DNA from: Congeria kusceri
Lineage: Eukaryota; Mollusca; Bivalvia; Myida; Dreissenidae
Assembly (NCBI GenBank): GCA_027627225.1
Contig: CM051034.1
Location: forward strand, 45,505,048-45,569,047
Direction of reading: 5' to 3'
DNA: 64,000 bases
Position numbers and translations under genes: made by a program
Part shown: piece by piece, positions 45,135 through 58,862 of the stretch
How the letters are laid out: each line of letters starts with the position of its first letter
Position numbering within the stretch: the first letter of the stretch is position 1
Notes under the pieces: model-generated
The model's database searches: none
What the model was told of the DNA's origin: nothing
The model's input: only the letters and a program-made list of their open reading frames with translations

Positions 45135-46615
45135 TAAGAGGGCCATGATGGCCCAAAGTGCTCACCTGAGAACTGGTACAGATGAAGACCATACTGTTGT
45201 GACAGGTTTGAAAATTAAGGTATCAGAACAATACACAGAGGGGGTAGGATCAATTTTGATTTTAAACATCGGCTAGTGCAATTGGCTAACTAAAGTATGA
45301 GTTGGGTAGTGGATGTGTGTTTTTTTGCTAATGGTTCTCAAATCATTTTTTCGCGCTATTTTTACCTGACCCTTTATCACTAAGTCATTGACAATTCTGT
45401 GAACTGCACAAACAGTAGATTCTTATTTCCTTTTGGCAAACAGTTTTGGAAAACTAGCTGCAATGCGATAATTGCGATGGCTGTGCTATAAGGTAAAGTT
45501 TTGCTTTTTCTTTGATAATTGTCTTTCCAATGATGATAAATGATGTTAATGCAGGCTATGAAGACATCAAAGTTGCATGTACAAATAACTGCATGCAAGT
45601 CTTGCAACTGTTGGAAATCAAATTGTATCAATCAATTTTTATGGTCATGCGCGAACCGTGTAAGTTTGGTCAACATTGAATCAAAAATCGTGTGTGCAAG
45701 CCAATCATTGATAACTTGTTGATGTTTTTTTCCAAAACAAGGGGCAATAACTGGTGTTTCTGGCCCGATCACGCTTATATTCGACTTCACCTATAGTCTT
45801 ACGTCATATACAAACTGTACACGATTGGTGAAGATTGGATGAAAAATGAAGTCTCTATCCTGAATAATGTCCATTTTTGCATATTTTTTCATAAACAAAG
45901 GTCAATAACTCGAGTGTTTCTGGTCCAATCTTGCTTATATTCGACTTCACCTTTAATCTTATGGTCATAGACAAACTTTGCAAGATTGGTGAAGATTGGA
46001 TGAAAAATGAAGTCTCTATCCTGTATAATGTCCTTTTTGCATATTTTTTTCACAAACAAAGGACAATACCTCCGTTGTTTCTGGTCCGATCTTGCTGATA
46101 TTCGTCTTCAACTGTAATCTCATGGTAATAGACAAACTGTGCAAGATTGGTGAAGATTTGATGAAAAATGTCTCTCTATCCTGAACAACGTCCATTTTTG
46201 AATATTTTTTAATAAACAAAGGGCAATAACTCTGGTGTTTGAAAACGATCTGGCCCATTTTTGGCGTCTGCTGAGATCTGATGGTCACACACAAACTGTG
46301 AAAGTTTGGTTAAGATTGGATGGACAATAAAGGCTATACATTGCAAAAGGGCACTTTTGCACTTTTTTTTGCATGAAAAAGGGGTAATAACTCTGGTGTT
46401 ACTGGTCCGATTGAGCCCATTATTGAATTCGCCCAAGATTTTATGGTCATACACTAACTGTGCAATTTTGGTCAAGATTGAATAAAAAATGTAGTCTTTA
46501 TCGCGATAACGGTCCAAATTGTTGACGGCGCCTTGACGACGGAAGGACGGACGACGCCAGAGTGGTCCCCTATACCAATAGCTCACCGAGCACTTCGTGC
46601 TCAGGTGAGCTAAAA
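45135..46615. mobile_element. 1.5-kb interspersed element with ~155-bp internal repeats
   Basis: Begins gagggccatgatggcccaaa with gtgctcacctgag and ends cttcgtgctcaggtgagcta. Inside, gggcaataactc, tgtttctggtccgatcttgc and aagattggtgaagattggat recur about five times. It starts right after the TSP-C stop region and may have inserted in its 3'UTR. Confidence 0.65.
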
Positions 46616-47119
46616 ACACTTATAATAAGCGGAGATTTTCAGACAATGTCAGCCATTGCGTGAATGCATAAAGGACTTTGAAAAGTATATTTGTTATACT
46701 TCTTTTGTAAAATATATTATTTTAGACAAATTTATTTATATAGTTATAGTTATATAGTTATTTAATTTATTATCTCTTTATGTGCACGTATTTTATTAAT
46801 GTTTTCATTCAAAGTAGTTAACATGTATTCATTCCAATAAAACTTCATATAAAAATGTAGGGTGTTGTTTATTTTTAATAGGAAGTAAACAAATACAATA
46901 AACATTTTTCTTTCCTGAGCCTTTCTGGAGTTACTGAGTTACTGTACATCATTTTGCTTAATTCTTTTTGGGGACGCAACATTTTTGGAGTTAATGACCT
47001 TTGCTTAATGTTCTTATGCAAGTTGCATTGTTTCCAAGTTCTGGACATTTATTCAAGGGCAAATTACAGCGGCATCTCGTGTTATATATAACATTCTAAT
47101 ATGATACTCAAATTTTTCA

Positions 47120-47400
47120 ATACACAAAAAACTACATTATCGTTGTTAAACTACCCAATAAAAAACGCAAAAAGAAGTCCCGATTCTGAGCGCAGCAAAG
47201 AAAAGGTAGTTCCAATTACAATTGCAAAAATGTATGTCAAATTATGTTAGAATCAACATAATGTTCGCAGTATCGTTGTTTGTCGGCCAATAAACAACTC
47301 TTTACTTTTTTGTTCTGATACCTGGCTATGCAGCAATTTACACTCAAAATCGTTGCTTATTGGCCGATAAACAACGATAAATCGAAAATTATTTCTTAAA
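47120..47400 (-). repeat. dispersed repeat family R, copy 4
   Basis: Inverted orientation, with atcgttgttaaactaccca, agtcccgattctgagcg, caattacaattgcaaaaa and tggccgataaacaacgataa as in copy 3. Confidence 0.7.
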
Positions 47401-47729
47401 TCAACCTCGTGTGTACAAAAGAAGCAAATGTAACAAGAAAGCACTCGGAGAGAGAAAAGCTCTGTCATAGAAGGTAACCCTACTTAACAATTTAAATTTC
47501 CAGTGGTAGGTTACCTACCTTTCACTATCTGGCAAAAATAAAGACTCATTAAAAAGATTCCTGGATACCTACCGAAATGCGGATCACTACCAAAAAAATA
47601 AGAAAATAGTCACTAGCTTATTGCCAACCGTTCCAGAAAATGGTATGCAGATCTGTTCATATATAATTGCGTAAAGTTTCTAACTTACAAGCAGACAGGC
47701 AAAGTGATAAACAGAAGAAGAGGCACACG

Positions 47730-48292
47730 AGAGCCTGTATCGCTCCACTGGCTTATTAAATAAGGAGTGTCAGAAGCAAAAGGACCCTGATATGCTATAT
47801 GGAAAAAAAGGCCACGCCCTCGGACGGCCATGTTGTCTTACGATTTTGGGGTACAGAACTACATAAGGAACATTCCTGTGGAATTATTTCGAAATCCAAG
47901 CAGTGCTTTCTAACATGATGTTTTAAATATAGCCACATTAGGAAAATTGACCCACCCCCTGGCGGCCATTTGTTAACGGAGCGGAACTATTTGAGCAACT
48001 TTCGTAGAGAACAACCAAAGGATCATTTCTGTGAAATTATTTGGGAACCCAACCAGTGGTTCCTGACAAAAGGATTGCAATTTTTTAACAGAGCCATATA
48101 AGGAAAAAAGGCCCCGCCCCTCCCCCCCCCCGTGGCATCCATGTTTTCAACGGAGCTGTACCATCTTTGGTAGAGGACCAACCAAGGATCATTTCTGTGA
48201 ATTTATTTGAAATTCTACCCAGGCATGCACGCACGAACGCACGACGGACGAACCGCCATGGCATAAGCTCGCTGGCCTTCGGCCAGTGGGGC
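47730..48292. mobile_element. interspersed element with ~170-bp internal repeats
   Basis: Starts acgagagcctgtatcgctcc and ends ataagctcgctggccttcgg. Three internal units share cgccc-cggccatgtt, aggatcatttctgtgaa-ttatttg and accaaccaagg. No coding capacity. Confidence 0.6.
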
Positions 48293-48299
48293 GAAAGAC

Positions 48300-49735
48300 A
48301 ATGGTAACAAATGCTACCCCCCCCCCCCCTTGGCGGAGGTACATGTAATTAACCAATCAACTCATAACTCAAGTCACTTTGATTTAAAAGGCTGGACATG
48401 ATAAATACATTTCGATTCGGGCCCGGATATGCACAGACTTTTCTTGGAAAATTAGAAATGGGCCAAAAAACTAATGTTTAGCTTTTTGTTATGATCTGGA
48501 TCAATATCTGCGTGCAGGAATCTTTTTGTTATGATCTGGATCACCATCTGTGTGCAGGAATCTTTTTTATTGTATATACAACGTCATTCAATATTGCGGA
48601 ATAACGCGTGCGTACGTAATTGTTACGGTCGCATCAATCCCTGGAATACAGGGTATTTCGACATCCACTCCAAGCTGGCCCGCTCACGTCGACATGACGT
48701 TGCTATGGCGATAAGAACTAGCAGGCATTTAGAATAGTAATAAAATAAATGCAATATATCGACTGACCTTGCATGCAGCTAGCTATATACATAATTTCAT
48801 AAAAAAATACTAAAAAGTTAAATAGTTATAGCACTTGTCCCGAAATTTCCGAACAACCCTCGTATATTTATGAGATATGGCATGGGAGGTCCCCTGGAAA
48901 ATTTAATCGTTAAGTAAGAATAACCATCTTAGTGGAAGTTTGCGCTCTTCTAGTGCTTATGAGTATTACGTACTTATGTATTTTTATCAAACAACATTTG
49001 TTGTATCGTCTTTTTAAATCGCAAATTAAATACCATATGCATTGACTGTGGGTTAAATCTCGGCCACCCAGTCACGATTTTTGGCTACGATTGCCCACGA
49101 TTTACAAAATCTTGGTGAAGCGTGGTAAAGCGTGAACACATACGCGCCGGCATCTGTGTGAATCTTGAAGAATCTTGGGTGATCCTTATCGATCGGGAAA
49201 AGAAGAAAACATGTTCAAAACTTTCGTGGCGTATCGTAGCGCCGCTGTAACATTAAGTATTGACCCCGTTGAAAATTGACCCCATAGGTCCTTTTCAACG
49301 TTGAGAAATGACCCCGCAAATACATCAACGTTAAATTTTGATCAAAATGTCGTTGAAAACTGATCAGTCATGGGGTCATATTTTAACTGTTAGTCAAATT
49401 TAAGTTAAATGCCGGAGATCGTCTATATGTACAAGAGAAACACACTGGAAATAACCAGAAACTATTGCATGCTTGTTTGATAACTTCTTTAAAAATAATT
49501 TCACAAGGCCATGAGCTTGAACTACATAAAAGAGGCCGCAAGAAAAGATCAAAGACGATAACGCCGCGCATGAAGCGCATGAATTCCAATACGTAGATTT
49601 TCATATTTTGTTTCTTATATATTTGATACAGTTTGAATTACATCTAATTAACAAAGTATACTTTTAAAGAGGGTATGTACGATCTTATCTAATTTTCTAA
49701 GAAAATTATGAAAGTAAAATCAACTGTAAGACTGT
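48300..49735. other. no gene recognised
   Basis: Holds a C-run (48318-48330), a 46-bp direct duplication around 48495/48541 (tttttgttatgatctggatc) and a GACCCC-containing foldback-like block at 49260-49380. No exon recognised. Confidence 0.4.
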
Positions 49736-49739
49736 AAGA

Positions 49740-50220
49740 GAATATGTACACATGTATGTGTTTCTGTATAAGTGTATGAGGGTATGTACATATGTATGCC
49801 TCTACGAGTTAAAGAGGGTATGTACACATGTATGTATGTACAAATGTACAAGGGTATGCATGTATGTGGGTACGAGTGTACGAGGGATGTACATGTGTAT
49901 GTATGTCTGAATGCGTTTATAAGGGTATGTATATATGTATGAGTGTACAAACGATGTATGTATGAATGTATGTACATATTTATGCATTTACAAGTGTATG
50001 ATGGTATGTACACATATATGTATGTCTGTATAAGTGTATGTACAAGTGTATGTATGTCTGTAGGAGTGTGTGATGTATGTATGTACAAGAATATATGTAT
50101 GTGTTATCAGTATGTTATCACTAAATGTATGTACCAATATGTATGTATGTATGTAAAAAGTAATGTATGTATATGTTATATATGTATTCATGTATGTATG
50201 TCTGTAATATATAGACATGC
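49740..50220. repeat. GTATGTAC/ATGTATG low-complexity array
   Basis: Long tract of atgtatgtac-like tetranucleotide variants. Open frames on both strands are Tyr/Met/Cys or His/Thr/Ile rich artefacts. Confidence 0.9.
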
Positions 50221-50224
50221 ATAT

Positions 50225-50300
50225 ACACTGCAGATCCGTTATATTGCGATTCGCGGGGTCCCATGGATCGCGATTGCAATAAAGCCAGATTGCGATATAA
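50225..50300 (+). repeat. short dispersed repeat (with 51640-51715, inverted)
   Basis: ctgcagatccgttatattgc and gggtccc-tggat blocks recur inverted at 51640-51715 (gcgatat-taacggatctgcag). Confidence 0.5.
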
Positions 50301-50779
50301 CTTGTCAAGTCATTCATTCATGTATATACTAGCCTAGTTTCACGATCTCTAAATATACACGAAATTAACTCACCTTTTGCATTATTGTTAACATTCACAT
50401 TGTGTTATATCCATACATAAAATATTCCATTTGCAAATAAAATATAAAATAATTTTTTGTAATTAATTAAATTGCGTATAATAATTCCAAATCTGACGCT
50501 CATCCGAATTTTACTGTTCACATGGCCTAAACATGAATCCTATTTACAATTAAACTGCACATGCATTTCGTGTAAATCCTTTGTTCTGCTAAAAAAGCGC
50601 GCGAAAATTATGCCGAATGTACAACGTCTCATCATCCTCATGAAAGTGTGGGTATATTGAATGCCGTATAAAAACATTGTAGCGCAGAGAACATTGGGAT
50701 CTTTACTTTTGAATTAAAGTTTCATAGCGTATTAATTTGGTTATCTATATCGCAAACGATGTGCAGTTAGCACTTCCTC

Positions 50780-51279
50780 TTAAAGGGACCTGTTCACAGA
50801 TTGACAAATTGACAATTTTTCAACTTTTTGTCACAGATTCCATAAATAAAAGAACATTGTATACAAGGGATCAAAATGACACCAAGGACCTAGCAATAAC
50901 CTGTAAAAACCGTTTCGTTTATGAGTAATCATCAGTTGAAGTTTATCAAATTATAAAGCGTTTGTAATGCTAAACGATGGAATAATTTGGAGTGTTTCTG
51001 CTGTTTTCGTTAAAACTGTTGACATCACGTGGAAAACTTACATACAGTAAATAATGCAGGGTGAAATACGGAATGGTAGAGTGGTTAAGGCGATAGCCTT
51101 TTAATTCGGATGTCCCGAGGTTCGAACACCGGTGGGATCAGTTGTTTTATTTTCTTTTCTTTTTTTAAATACTTTTCTTATAATTATACTTGAGCTTTTT
51201 AGTTTGGATGCATAAATCTGTTAAGACATTTAATGGCATACTTATAAAAATGCGCAAATCGGTGAACAAGTCCCTTTAA
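50780..51279 (+). mobile_element. family T element, copy D (complete)
   Basis: Starts taaagggacctgttcacaga and ends ggtgaacaagtccctttaaa. The tRNA-like core at 51070-51140 (gaatggtagagtggttaagg, aggttcgaacaccgg) keeps good A- and B-box-like motifs. About 500 bp. Confidence 0.78.
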
Positions 51280-52632
51280 ACCTAAAAGAAACAGAAAAAA
51301 TGTTGCACCGTATCAATAATGTTGTTGTCGTTCAGATAGGTCAGGAGTGATCTTTGACATATTGTTACTTATACACACCCTCTACGTGGACGGCGTGTAA
51401 TGCTGCTGCTAATTAAAGCGACAGCAGTGAAAGGACGTTGTCATGGGTTGTCATGGGTGGCACGCGCGATGTAAGCTGAAGACATCCAACTGTTACGCTT
51501 TGATGTTAAGCGGGTCAGGTTATTGTTTGTCGCACTACAAGAGTGTGAATGAAATAGTTGCAAGTTAGGTGGAAAATCCAGACCAAACTGGATTTATTCA
51601 TGAATTTTGAGTAATAGTAAAAAATTACACAGGAAAAAGTTGGGATCCACGGCTGATTGGCGATATTTTGGATATCGCGAAATAACGGATTCCGATATAA
51701 CGGATCTGCAGCGTATTCACACAAATATACATACTCCAATGTATGTATGAGTATGTCTGTATGTATATGTGTATGCATATATATATGCATGACTGTAATA
51801 TATACATAATTTTTAATTTTGCAATTTATCAACATTAATACTTATGTAGTCCAGCACTTTTTATTGATATACAGTCCCTTCAAAACATTTTTTGCTCAGA
51901 CCCATTAACCAGACACTGACGTTTACTCATGAATATATTAAAAATCGATATGAAGGAAAACGCAACTGATGTATCAGTATGCCACTGAAATACAGTAGAG
52001 GTATCACTAAACACATGAATCTTGCACACAAGCAAAACAGAGCATAAAATAATATAGGAAATAATTCCAGTGCATAATTATATTCATAAGCGTCAGGCAA
52101 CCATGTCCTAGCTACAGTCTGTAAAAATGCAAGTGAGAACCGTTATAAACATGGACGCGTTGATACAGGTATATTACACTATTTATAAATGGGATGATTG
52201 CAGCGTGTTTATAAATAGAATAGTATGATTACCCCTGTTTACAGTATACGGTTGATCCCCTCATTATAAACAAAACTCATACCCACTGTATAACCGAAAT
52301 ACATTTACAAACCTGATGGTGACATGCCCATTCTGTTAGGACCTTTCCTTCAATACTTGGACACGCAAATTTTCGCATTTGTTAATAACAAATAAACGAT
52401 GACAAATATTTGAATTTAAATGTTGCTGTTTTAATGAATTATTTATGCACTCTGTTTCTACCATGCAGCACACTAATGTTTTGCTACAGATCATTCACCT
52501 AAACATTAAGGTTCTTCAGCTGTTAAAGTTTGAGCGAAATCCACCCAGCAGTTAAAGAAGAGTAGAGCCCACCATTATCATTGTTCTTTGGCCTATCTCC
52601 AGTTTCTCAGAAAATGACATGCAAATGTAATC

Positions 52633-52900
52633 ACAACTTTTTGTGCCATGTTGCTACATAACTAACATGAATGCCGGCAAAAAGAACATCTTTTGCTGGG
52701 GTAACAAAACGAACAGACAAGTCGCCATTAGGATTAGACAAACAAGTGTACAATGCAACAATCTTTATGTGCCATGTTGCTACATAACTAACAAGACAAA
52801 TGAATGCCGGCAAAAACAACATCTTTTGCTGGGGTAACAAAACGAACAGACAAGTCGCCATTAGGATTAGACAAACAAGTGTACAATGCAACAATCTTTA
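52633..52900 (+). repeat. ~130-150 bp tandem duplication
   Basis: Two copies of tgccatgttgctacataact ... tgcaacaatcttta. The second has a 9-bp addition near its start (caagacaaatg). It adjoins the candidate 5.2-kb element. Confidence 0.85.
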
Positions 52901-52914
52901 TTTGCTTCCAAGCC

Positions 52915-53640
52915 AGCAATCCTACATTGGTCCAATATCTATCCGATATGTTCTAATATCGGATAAATATTGCGAGCGATATCTATCCGATCAACGTTTT
53001 GCCCATCGGCATTTGATCGGGCCGTCATCGAAGCATTGCATATCGGATACATATTGGATAGACATCGGGCCAATATCGTCCCAGAAAGCAAGCCTACATC
53101 AGTCCGATATATATCCGATATGTTTTAAATATCTTGGATAGATATCGCTCGCGATATCTATCCGATCAACGTTTTGCCCATCGGCATTTGATCGGGCAGT
53201 CATTGAAGCATTGCATATGGGATACATATCTTATAGACATCGGGCCAATCTAGTCCCAGAAAGCAAGCCTACATCAGTCCGATATATATCGAATATGTTT
53301 TGAATATCCCGGATAGATATCGCTCGCGATATATGTCCGATCAACGTTTTGCCCATCGGCATTTGATCGGGCAGTCATTGGGGAATTTCATATCGGATAT
53401 ATATCGGACAGACATCGGGCCAATATCGTCCCAGAAAGCAATCCTACATCGGTCCAATATCTATCCGATATGTTTTGAATATCTCAGAAAGATATCGCTC
53501 GCAATATCTATCCGATCAACGTTGAGCCCATCGGCATTTGATCGGATAGATATCAGAGCATTGTTTATCGGACGTATATCGGATAGACATCGGGCCAATA
53601 TCGTTCCAGCTAGCAAGCCTACATTGGTCCGATATCTATT
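52915..53640 (+). repeat. 175-bp tandem repeat, 4 copies
   Basis: Unit starts at 52915, 53087, 53262, 53437, with a fifth begun at 53612. Each has atctatccgatcaacgtttt, gcccatcggcatttgatcgg and a palindrome-like gatatcgctcgcgatatc. The 153-codon frame across it is an artefact of the repeat. Confidence 0.93.
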
Positions 53641-56600
53641 CGACAATTGGACAATGATGTCAATATCTTTGGAATTGATAACCACACTTGTTTATTTTAA
53701 TGCTAAATTTCAAAATGATGTGCAATTTGGAACAACACTCAAGAAAGTGTACATATCTTAATTTTTAATAACTACATCTAATTTTATCTTCTCAAAACAT
53801 TTCATACGTTTGAGAACTAAATTATAATAAAACAATCCCAAAAAGCTGTGATAAATATAACAGAAGCAATAGAAAATTCATCAAGTAAATGTATACACTA
53901 TTTATTTAAACAAAGGTTTATATGATCTTTCAACGTCTTCATTTTTAATTAATATTTAAATCAGATACAAGATTTTACTAAAAACATTCAAGGACATGTC
54001 ACATTGAAATCTCATAGGTTTGTATAAAAAGTCCCTTACAACATGTCAGTGATGTGACAGTAACCAAGAAAAAGCTAAGAAATGCAATCATTTATTGTAA
54101 GTTGAATTGCCAATGAAAACAGTTACAAATGCTTTCTATCAACATGTAAGTTATTTATGAATATTAGCACCATCCACCATCATATGATACATGCTATAAA
54201 ACCAGTGCACCAAAATTGAAAAAGTTAGTATTTCAGCAATACTTAACCGAAAATTAATTGTATTGGACATTTAGTATCAAATTGAAATTTCCACATTTCA
54301 ATGACCTTAATTTAGATAAAACTAAATAATTAAAGATCATATTAACAAATGGAAATTTGATTCGAATCCAAACTGGAAATTAAAACAAAATCGAAGACCA
54401 TTCCAGTAAAAAGTGTAAACACACTGAAATACAAAAAAAACAAACAATACATATTTGACAATATTATGCTTCCAAAAGCATCCTTTATGATATGGTTTCT
54501 GTGTTATCCTCACAAAAGTTTTACATTTAATTTGGCAAATAAAAGAAAACTATGGTTCAGTCAAGATTATATATATTAATTACATGTAATTTGTTAGCAT
54601 CATATATAGGTTGCATCACATCTTTAAAAGGAATCAGAATTCTAAGACCTTTGAATGTCTTCACAAAAACATGAAAAATGTAAAACACTTAATTAACAAT
54701 AAACAGTGTGTGTCATTCAATTGTTTTTTTTAATAAACCACATAGTACATTTGTTATTAAGAATTGTGGTTATAGTAATTAAAAATAACTTCATAAATTG
54801 GAACTTTTCAGTCCCTATCACACATTTAAGAGTGTTTACTTTAGAAGTCATCATAATATTAATGATTAGTTGAATGTTGTTTTTTTCGGCGTAGCTGTCT
54901 AAGATCACTTTTCACCCAGATTTTCTTGCGATAAGTATGCAGCGGGAAAGTTGAATGCCAATAGAATTTGCAAATTTTCTAATTCTAGGGAATGCAAACT
55001 TCAAACAATGGTTTAACGTATACCAATAACTGTTGCATACTTTTGGGGAATAAAAATTTACATAATTGTTTACATAAGCGGTTAAAATGAAGTTATAAAC
55101 ATATCCTCGCGTATACTATAGAACTGAGGCTACTTATGAACGCATTTTCTCATTGTATGCCATAAACATAATGATATATTCATTCACGTAACGAAATAAC
55201 TATTTTGTTTAGCCTACATTTATATAAGCTTTACGCTCTATAAATAACAATTGTGCAATGTTCCCATGCATATATCTCACTCATAGAGTTGCCGTTCCAT
55301 GTAGCCATTGATTCTAGCGAGTTCATCGCATTCCACAAAAAGTAGTGGCATTCTAAAAATAGCGCGCGTAGCTAGCAACGGCTGTATAGCTGTGTTAATA
55401 TACTCGTACATGCATAAATAATAGCGTTCAGAGAATCATAAACCTAAACATTTCAATAAGTGTGGAATTTATATTATAAACTTACTGTTAATTTGATTTA
55501 AAATTGTGGTTACTATTTATTAACGATTATTTATAATTGCATCTTTCTATCAACTTCTCCAGTAGATGTTATTTAATCTGTAAAAAGATGCTACATTTTC
55601 TATAGATAAAATGTTATGAAAGAAGATTCGGAATATGTCGAATTGTTATTCGCGTTGCATGCATACACAATTTGCAATACTAATTATACACAGGAACCCT
55701 TGAAATATCATATTTCTACTGATATAATTCAAAATCGTCATAGTCTAGTGAATTTTTATGTTTGTATTATCAAAAAATAAAGTCTTAACATTTCAAAAAT
55801 CGCTGAATGTTCCCTGACTATTGCTTTTTATTGGGATACACAGTCTACATGCTTATTTGACTTCAAATCGTTATTATATTAAATAACTAACATGAATGGT
55901 ATATTACCGGTACTATAAATAAATATATAGACTCGTCTGATACATAATAATTTTCCCGCAATTATTTTCTTACATTGTTAATTTGTTAAATTGGCTTGAC
56001 AAATTCAGATAACAATCATGTTAACCTAAATTATTTTGGTTATTCATATATCACTGGTGGAAGAAGTTTTCTGATAGTGTCAGAAAAATCTGGGGTCCAA
56101 TAAATCCCCTAATATTGGTGGGGACCAAAAAATCCGGGATCTGAGAAGTTACGTAACCGATCATCTTGGCCGTCTGTTTAGGTAATCTTTAAATGACATC
56201 TCAATAGTAATTTCAACGCCGATTGTATTTTTTAAAGACATTTCTTGTTTCCACTGTTCTTTATCTCAGTGAAATTCCTTAGCCAGTGTTTGATGCAGCA
56301 TTCCACCCGATAATGATAATGGTGTTGTTCACAGCAGACCATGTCACTGGCAGCTAGAATGTAAACTTTAGATCACAGAAAGTAGTTCAATTAATAATTG
56401 TAGTCATATAAAAAAATGCAATAAATGTTTTACTATACACTCCAATTTTACATAACTGTAACAATATTACACAGACAATGTTGAGTCATAATAATAAATA
56501 TTAAATCAGAGTTGGAGAAATTGTACTTGATCTCTGTAATGCAGAAACTGCTAAAACAATGTGTTACTAACTTGCTCACATCAACAGAAGTGAACTGCAT

Positions 56601-56695
56601 GTTCTGACCAAGTATTACTACATCCAATGTATATTTGATTACCTTCATCTTTCCAAATGAAAAATTCAAATTAGATGATTCTGTCCATATTGATA
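53641..56695. other. AT-rich interior, no gene recognised
   Basis: No domain, RNA gene or repeat family recognised. A - strand frame at 56448-56669 contains a donor-like gtgagc after about 20 codons, but nothing supports it as an exon. Confidence 0.4.
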
Positions 56696-56699
56696 TGCA

Positions 56700-57191
56700 G
56701 CCGGTTTGTCAGTGATGAACGTTATAAAGTCCACAAATTTGTGTCACAAATTCCCACAATGAAAGAATAGCATATATAAAGGAGCGAAATAACACAAAGG
56801 ACATACTGTAAATACGGTTTTGTTAATGAGTAATCATCAGTGGAAATTTAGAAAATCATAAAGTGTTTATAACGCTAAACGATGGAATAATTTGGAATAT
56901 TTCTGTTGTTTTCGTTAATATTGCTGACAACACATGGATCGCTAACATAAATTATACAATCGTATAATAAAATATATAATGCATCTCCATATATAACAGC
57001 TGGAATGGCCCGAGTGGTTTAGGCGGTAACCTTTTGATCTAGAGGTCGGAGGTTCGATCCCAGGTGGGAGCAACTTTTTTTTTTTTTTTTTTTTTCGTCA
57101 TTACACTTGAGCTTTTAGTTTCGATGATTAAATCTGTAAAGTTAAGAAAATGAATGGCATACTACAAAAATATGTGAACAAGTCCCTTTAA
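56700..57191 (+). mobile_element. family T element, copy E (5' end degraded)
   Basis: The interior matches copy D (gttaatgagtaatcatcagt, ggaataatttgga). The tRNA-like core at 57001-57072 (tggcccgagtggtttaggcg, ggaggttcgatcccagg) is the best preserved here, followed by a 21-nt T run. It ends gtgaacaagtccctttaa. Confidence 0.72.
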
Positions 57192-57895
57192 ATATAATGT
57201 ATACAATACTGTTAAAATTAAAATAAATTTAAACTGTAAGCCTTTAAAATACAAATATTTGAAGTATATTGAACCTGTAACATGTAAAAAAATAACTTAC
57301 CTCGCTGTAAATACTTACATTCGTACATATGACAAAACAGTATCAAAATATACTAATAATAATAAACAACACTCGCGAAAATACGTTACATGTCAATAAC
57401 CTGCATTTTTCTACGCCTAAGACTTTGAATAGCTGATACAAAGAAACCCAATGTCTACAAATAGTCATAAGTACTTACTTCTTGTTGTTTGTTTTTTTTG
57501 CGTTGAAGAGGAAAATGAACATTTTAATGTTACTTTTCCTATCTGGAGATCAACAGTTTAAGTTTAAACAAACAAGAATTTTGCGCCAACCGAAAACAAT
57601 TTTGTTTGACGAAAATAATTTTGAAGCTATTTCAAATAAGATTTGTGAAATCATAGAACACACATTCATTTCAGTAAAATACTCTTTAGTATTGCCGGAT
57701 TGATACACATAAATAATTTTATGAAAATAACGAGAAATTAATGCTTGCCATGAACGATATCGGCCTACATCGATCCAACACTCTTACTTAAAATGACGAC
57801 AACGTAACACATATTGAAGAAATGCCACTCATATTTGGATTTTTTAAATATATATCACATACACTAAATGTATACATCTACTTTTTTATTTTTCA
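57192..57895. other. no supported gene
   Basis: One 73-codon + strand frame (57482-57703) has mixed composition but no recognisable domain and no splice or database support. Otherwise AT-rich. Confidence 0.35.
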
Positions 57896-58862
57896 CCAGA
57901 ACTATATCGGATAGAGAACGGATAGATATCGAACAATTATATCGATAGCCGACAACTGGCCGGTATCTATCCGATATGTACAGTAGGCCTACATGCATGC
58001 CAGCGATTACGGATAGATATCGGGCCGTTTGTCAATGCGATATCGATATACCGATATCTATCCGATATATGCTTGCTGGCTGGTTAGGAATCTTTAGACG
58101 GACGACGGCACAGGCGATGCTTGTTTCAAATTTAAGGATAAACGTTAATTTGTAAACAAGTATCACGATTAACCGAGTAACAGTACTTTCAAAATCGGAT
58201 ACGAAGTGCTAAATAAGTGCTACTATGAAACAAATTTATAGGCATACAACCGTGCGGTAACTAAATGCAAAATTAACCCAGTATCTGGGCAATAGCTGCG
58301 TTAAAGAATGGATCAACGTAGTGATAAAGACGAGTATGTTTCTCAGGTGAAAAATTTCCCGAAAACTTATAACTTGAGGTGTAAATTCGTAACTTCACTT
58401 GAAAAACGTGTTAGTATTAAACCACTAAAAACTATTTCCCAGCAGGTTTACATTGATCTATTGATTTGTCTTATTTATGTGAGCCTAATATAAATTATAT
58501 TTGAAGAAATCCTATGAGGAATGGAATACACAGCGTTTCGTGAAATCACATTTCACATTATTACTGTGTACTATGTTAATAAGGCTAATGTGATGTATCC
58601 GACAAACGAGGTCAATCTTGTAAAGTACGCTTGATCACACAATTACTGACAGATGCACACTAAACGGTACTACATGTAATTAGGTGTTAATTATTTTGCT
58701 AACAAATATTGAAATAAGAACTTCGGCATGAATTTAGTCTTAGTTTGTGTAAGTGGAATGATTCCGTTCTTCCATTAAAACACAAAACTTACTAAATGAT
58801 GTTTTATTTTACATGTTCTGTAAACATATTGCAAACATCAATTTTTTTATTTCAGATACATT

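Larger units (their letters stand above)
52901..58088. mobile_element. candidate 5.2-kb element with inverted ends and terminal arrays
   Basis: The left end has agccagcaa followed by a 175-bp tandem array. The right end has a related atatcggatagatatcgg block (57900-58075) followed by ttgctggct. AATCTTTA occurs on both sides (52893-52900 and 58089-58096), which could be an 8-bp target duplication. The interior is AT-rich without a recognised transposase and contains family T copy E. Boundaries are tentative. Confidence 0.4.

Noticed and set aside
46209..46619. 136-codon - strand frame
   Set aside because: Lies within an interspersed element with internal repeats and has no recognisable domain.
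49720..50332. Overlapping Tyr/His/Met-rich frames on both strands
   Set aside because: Low-complexity ATGTATG tract.
53300..53761. 153-codon + strand frame
   Set aside because: Lies on the 175-bp tandem repeat, with the same phrases recurring in it.
56448..56669. Possible - strand exon with a gtgagc donor
   Set aside because: A single short frame with no domain, no neighbouring exons and no clear acceptor; not reported as a gene.
57001..57072. Functional tRNA gene
   Set aside because: A good B box is present, but the sequence is part of a dispersed TIR element with several copies, and the stems are imperfect.
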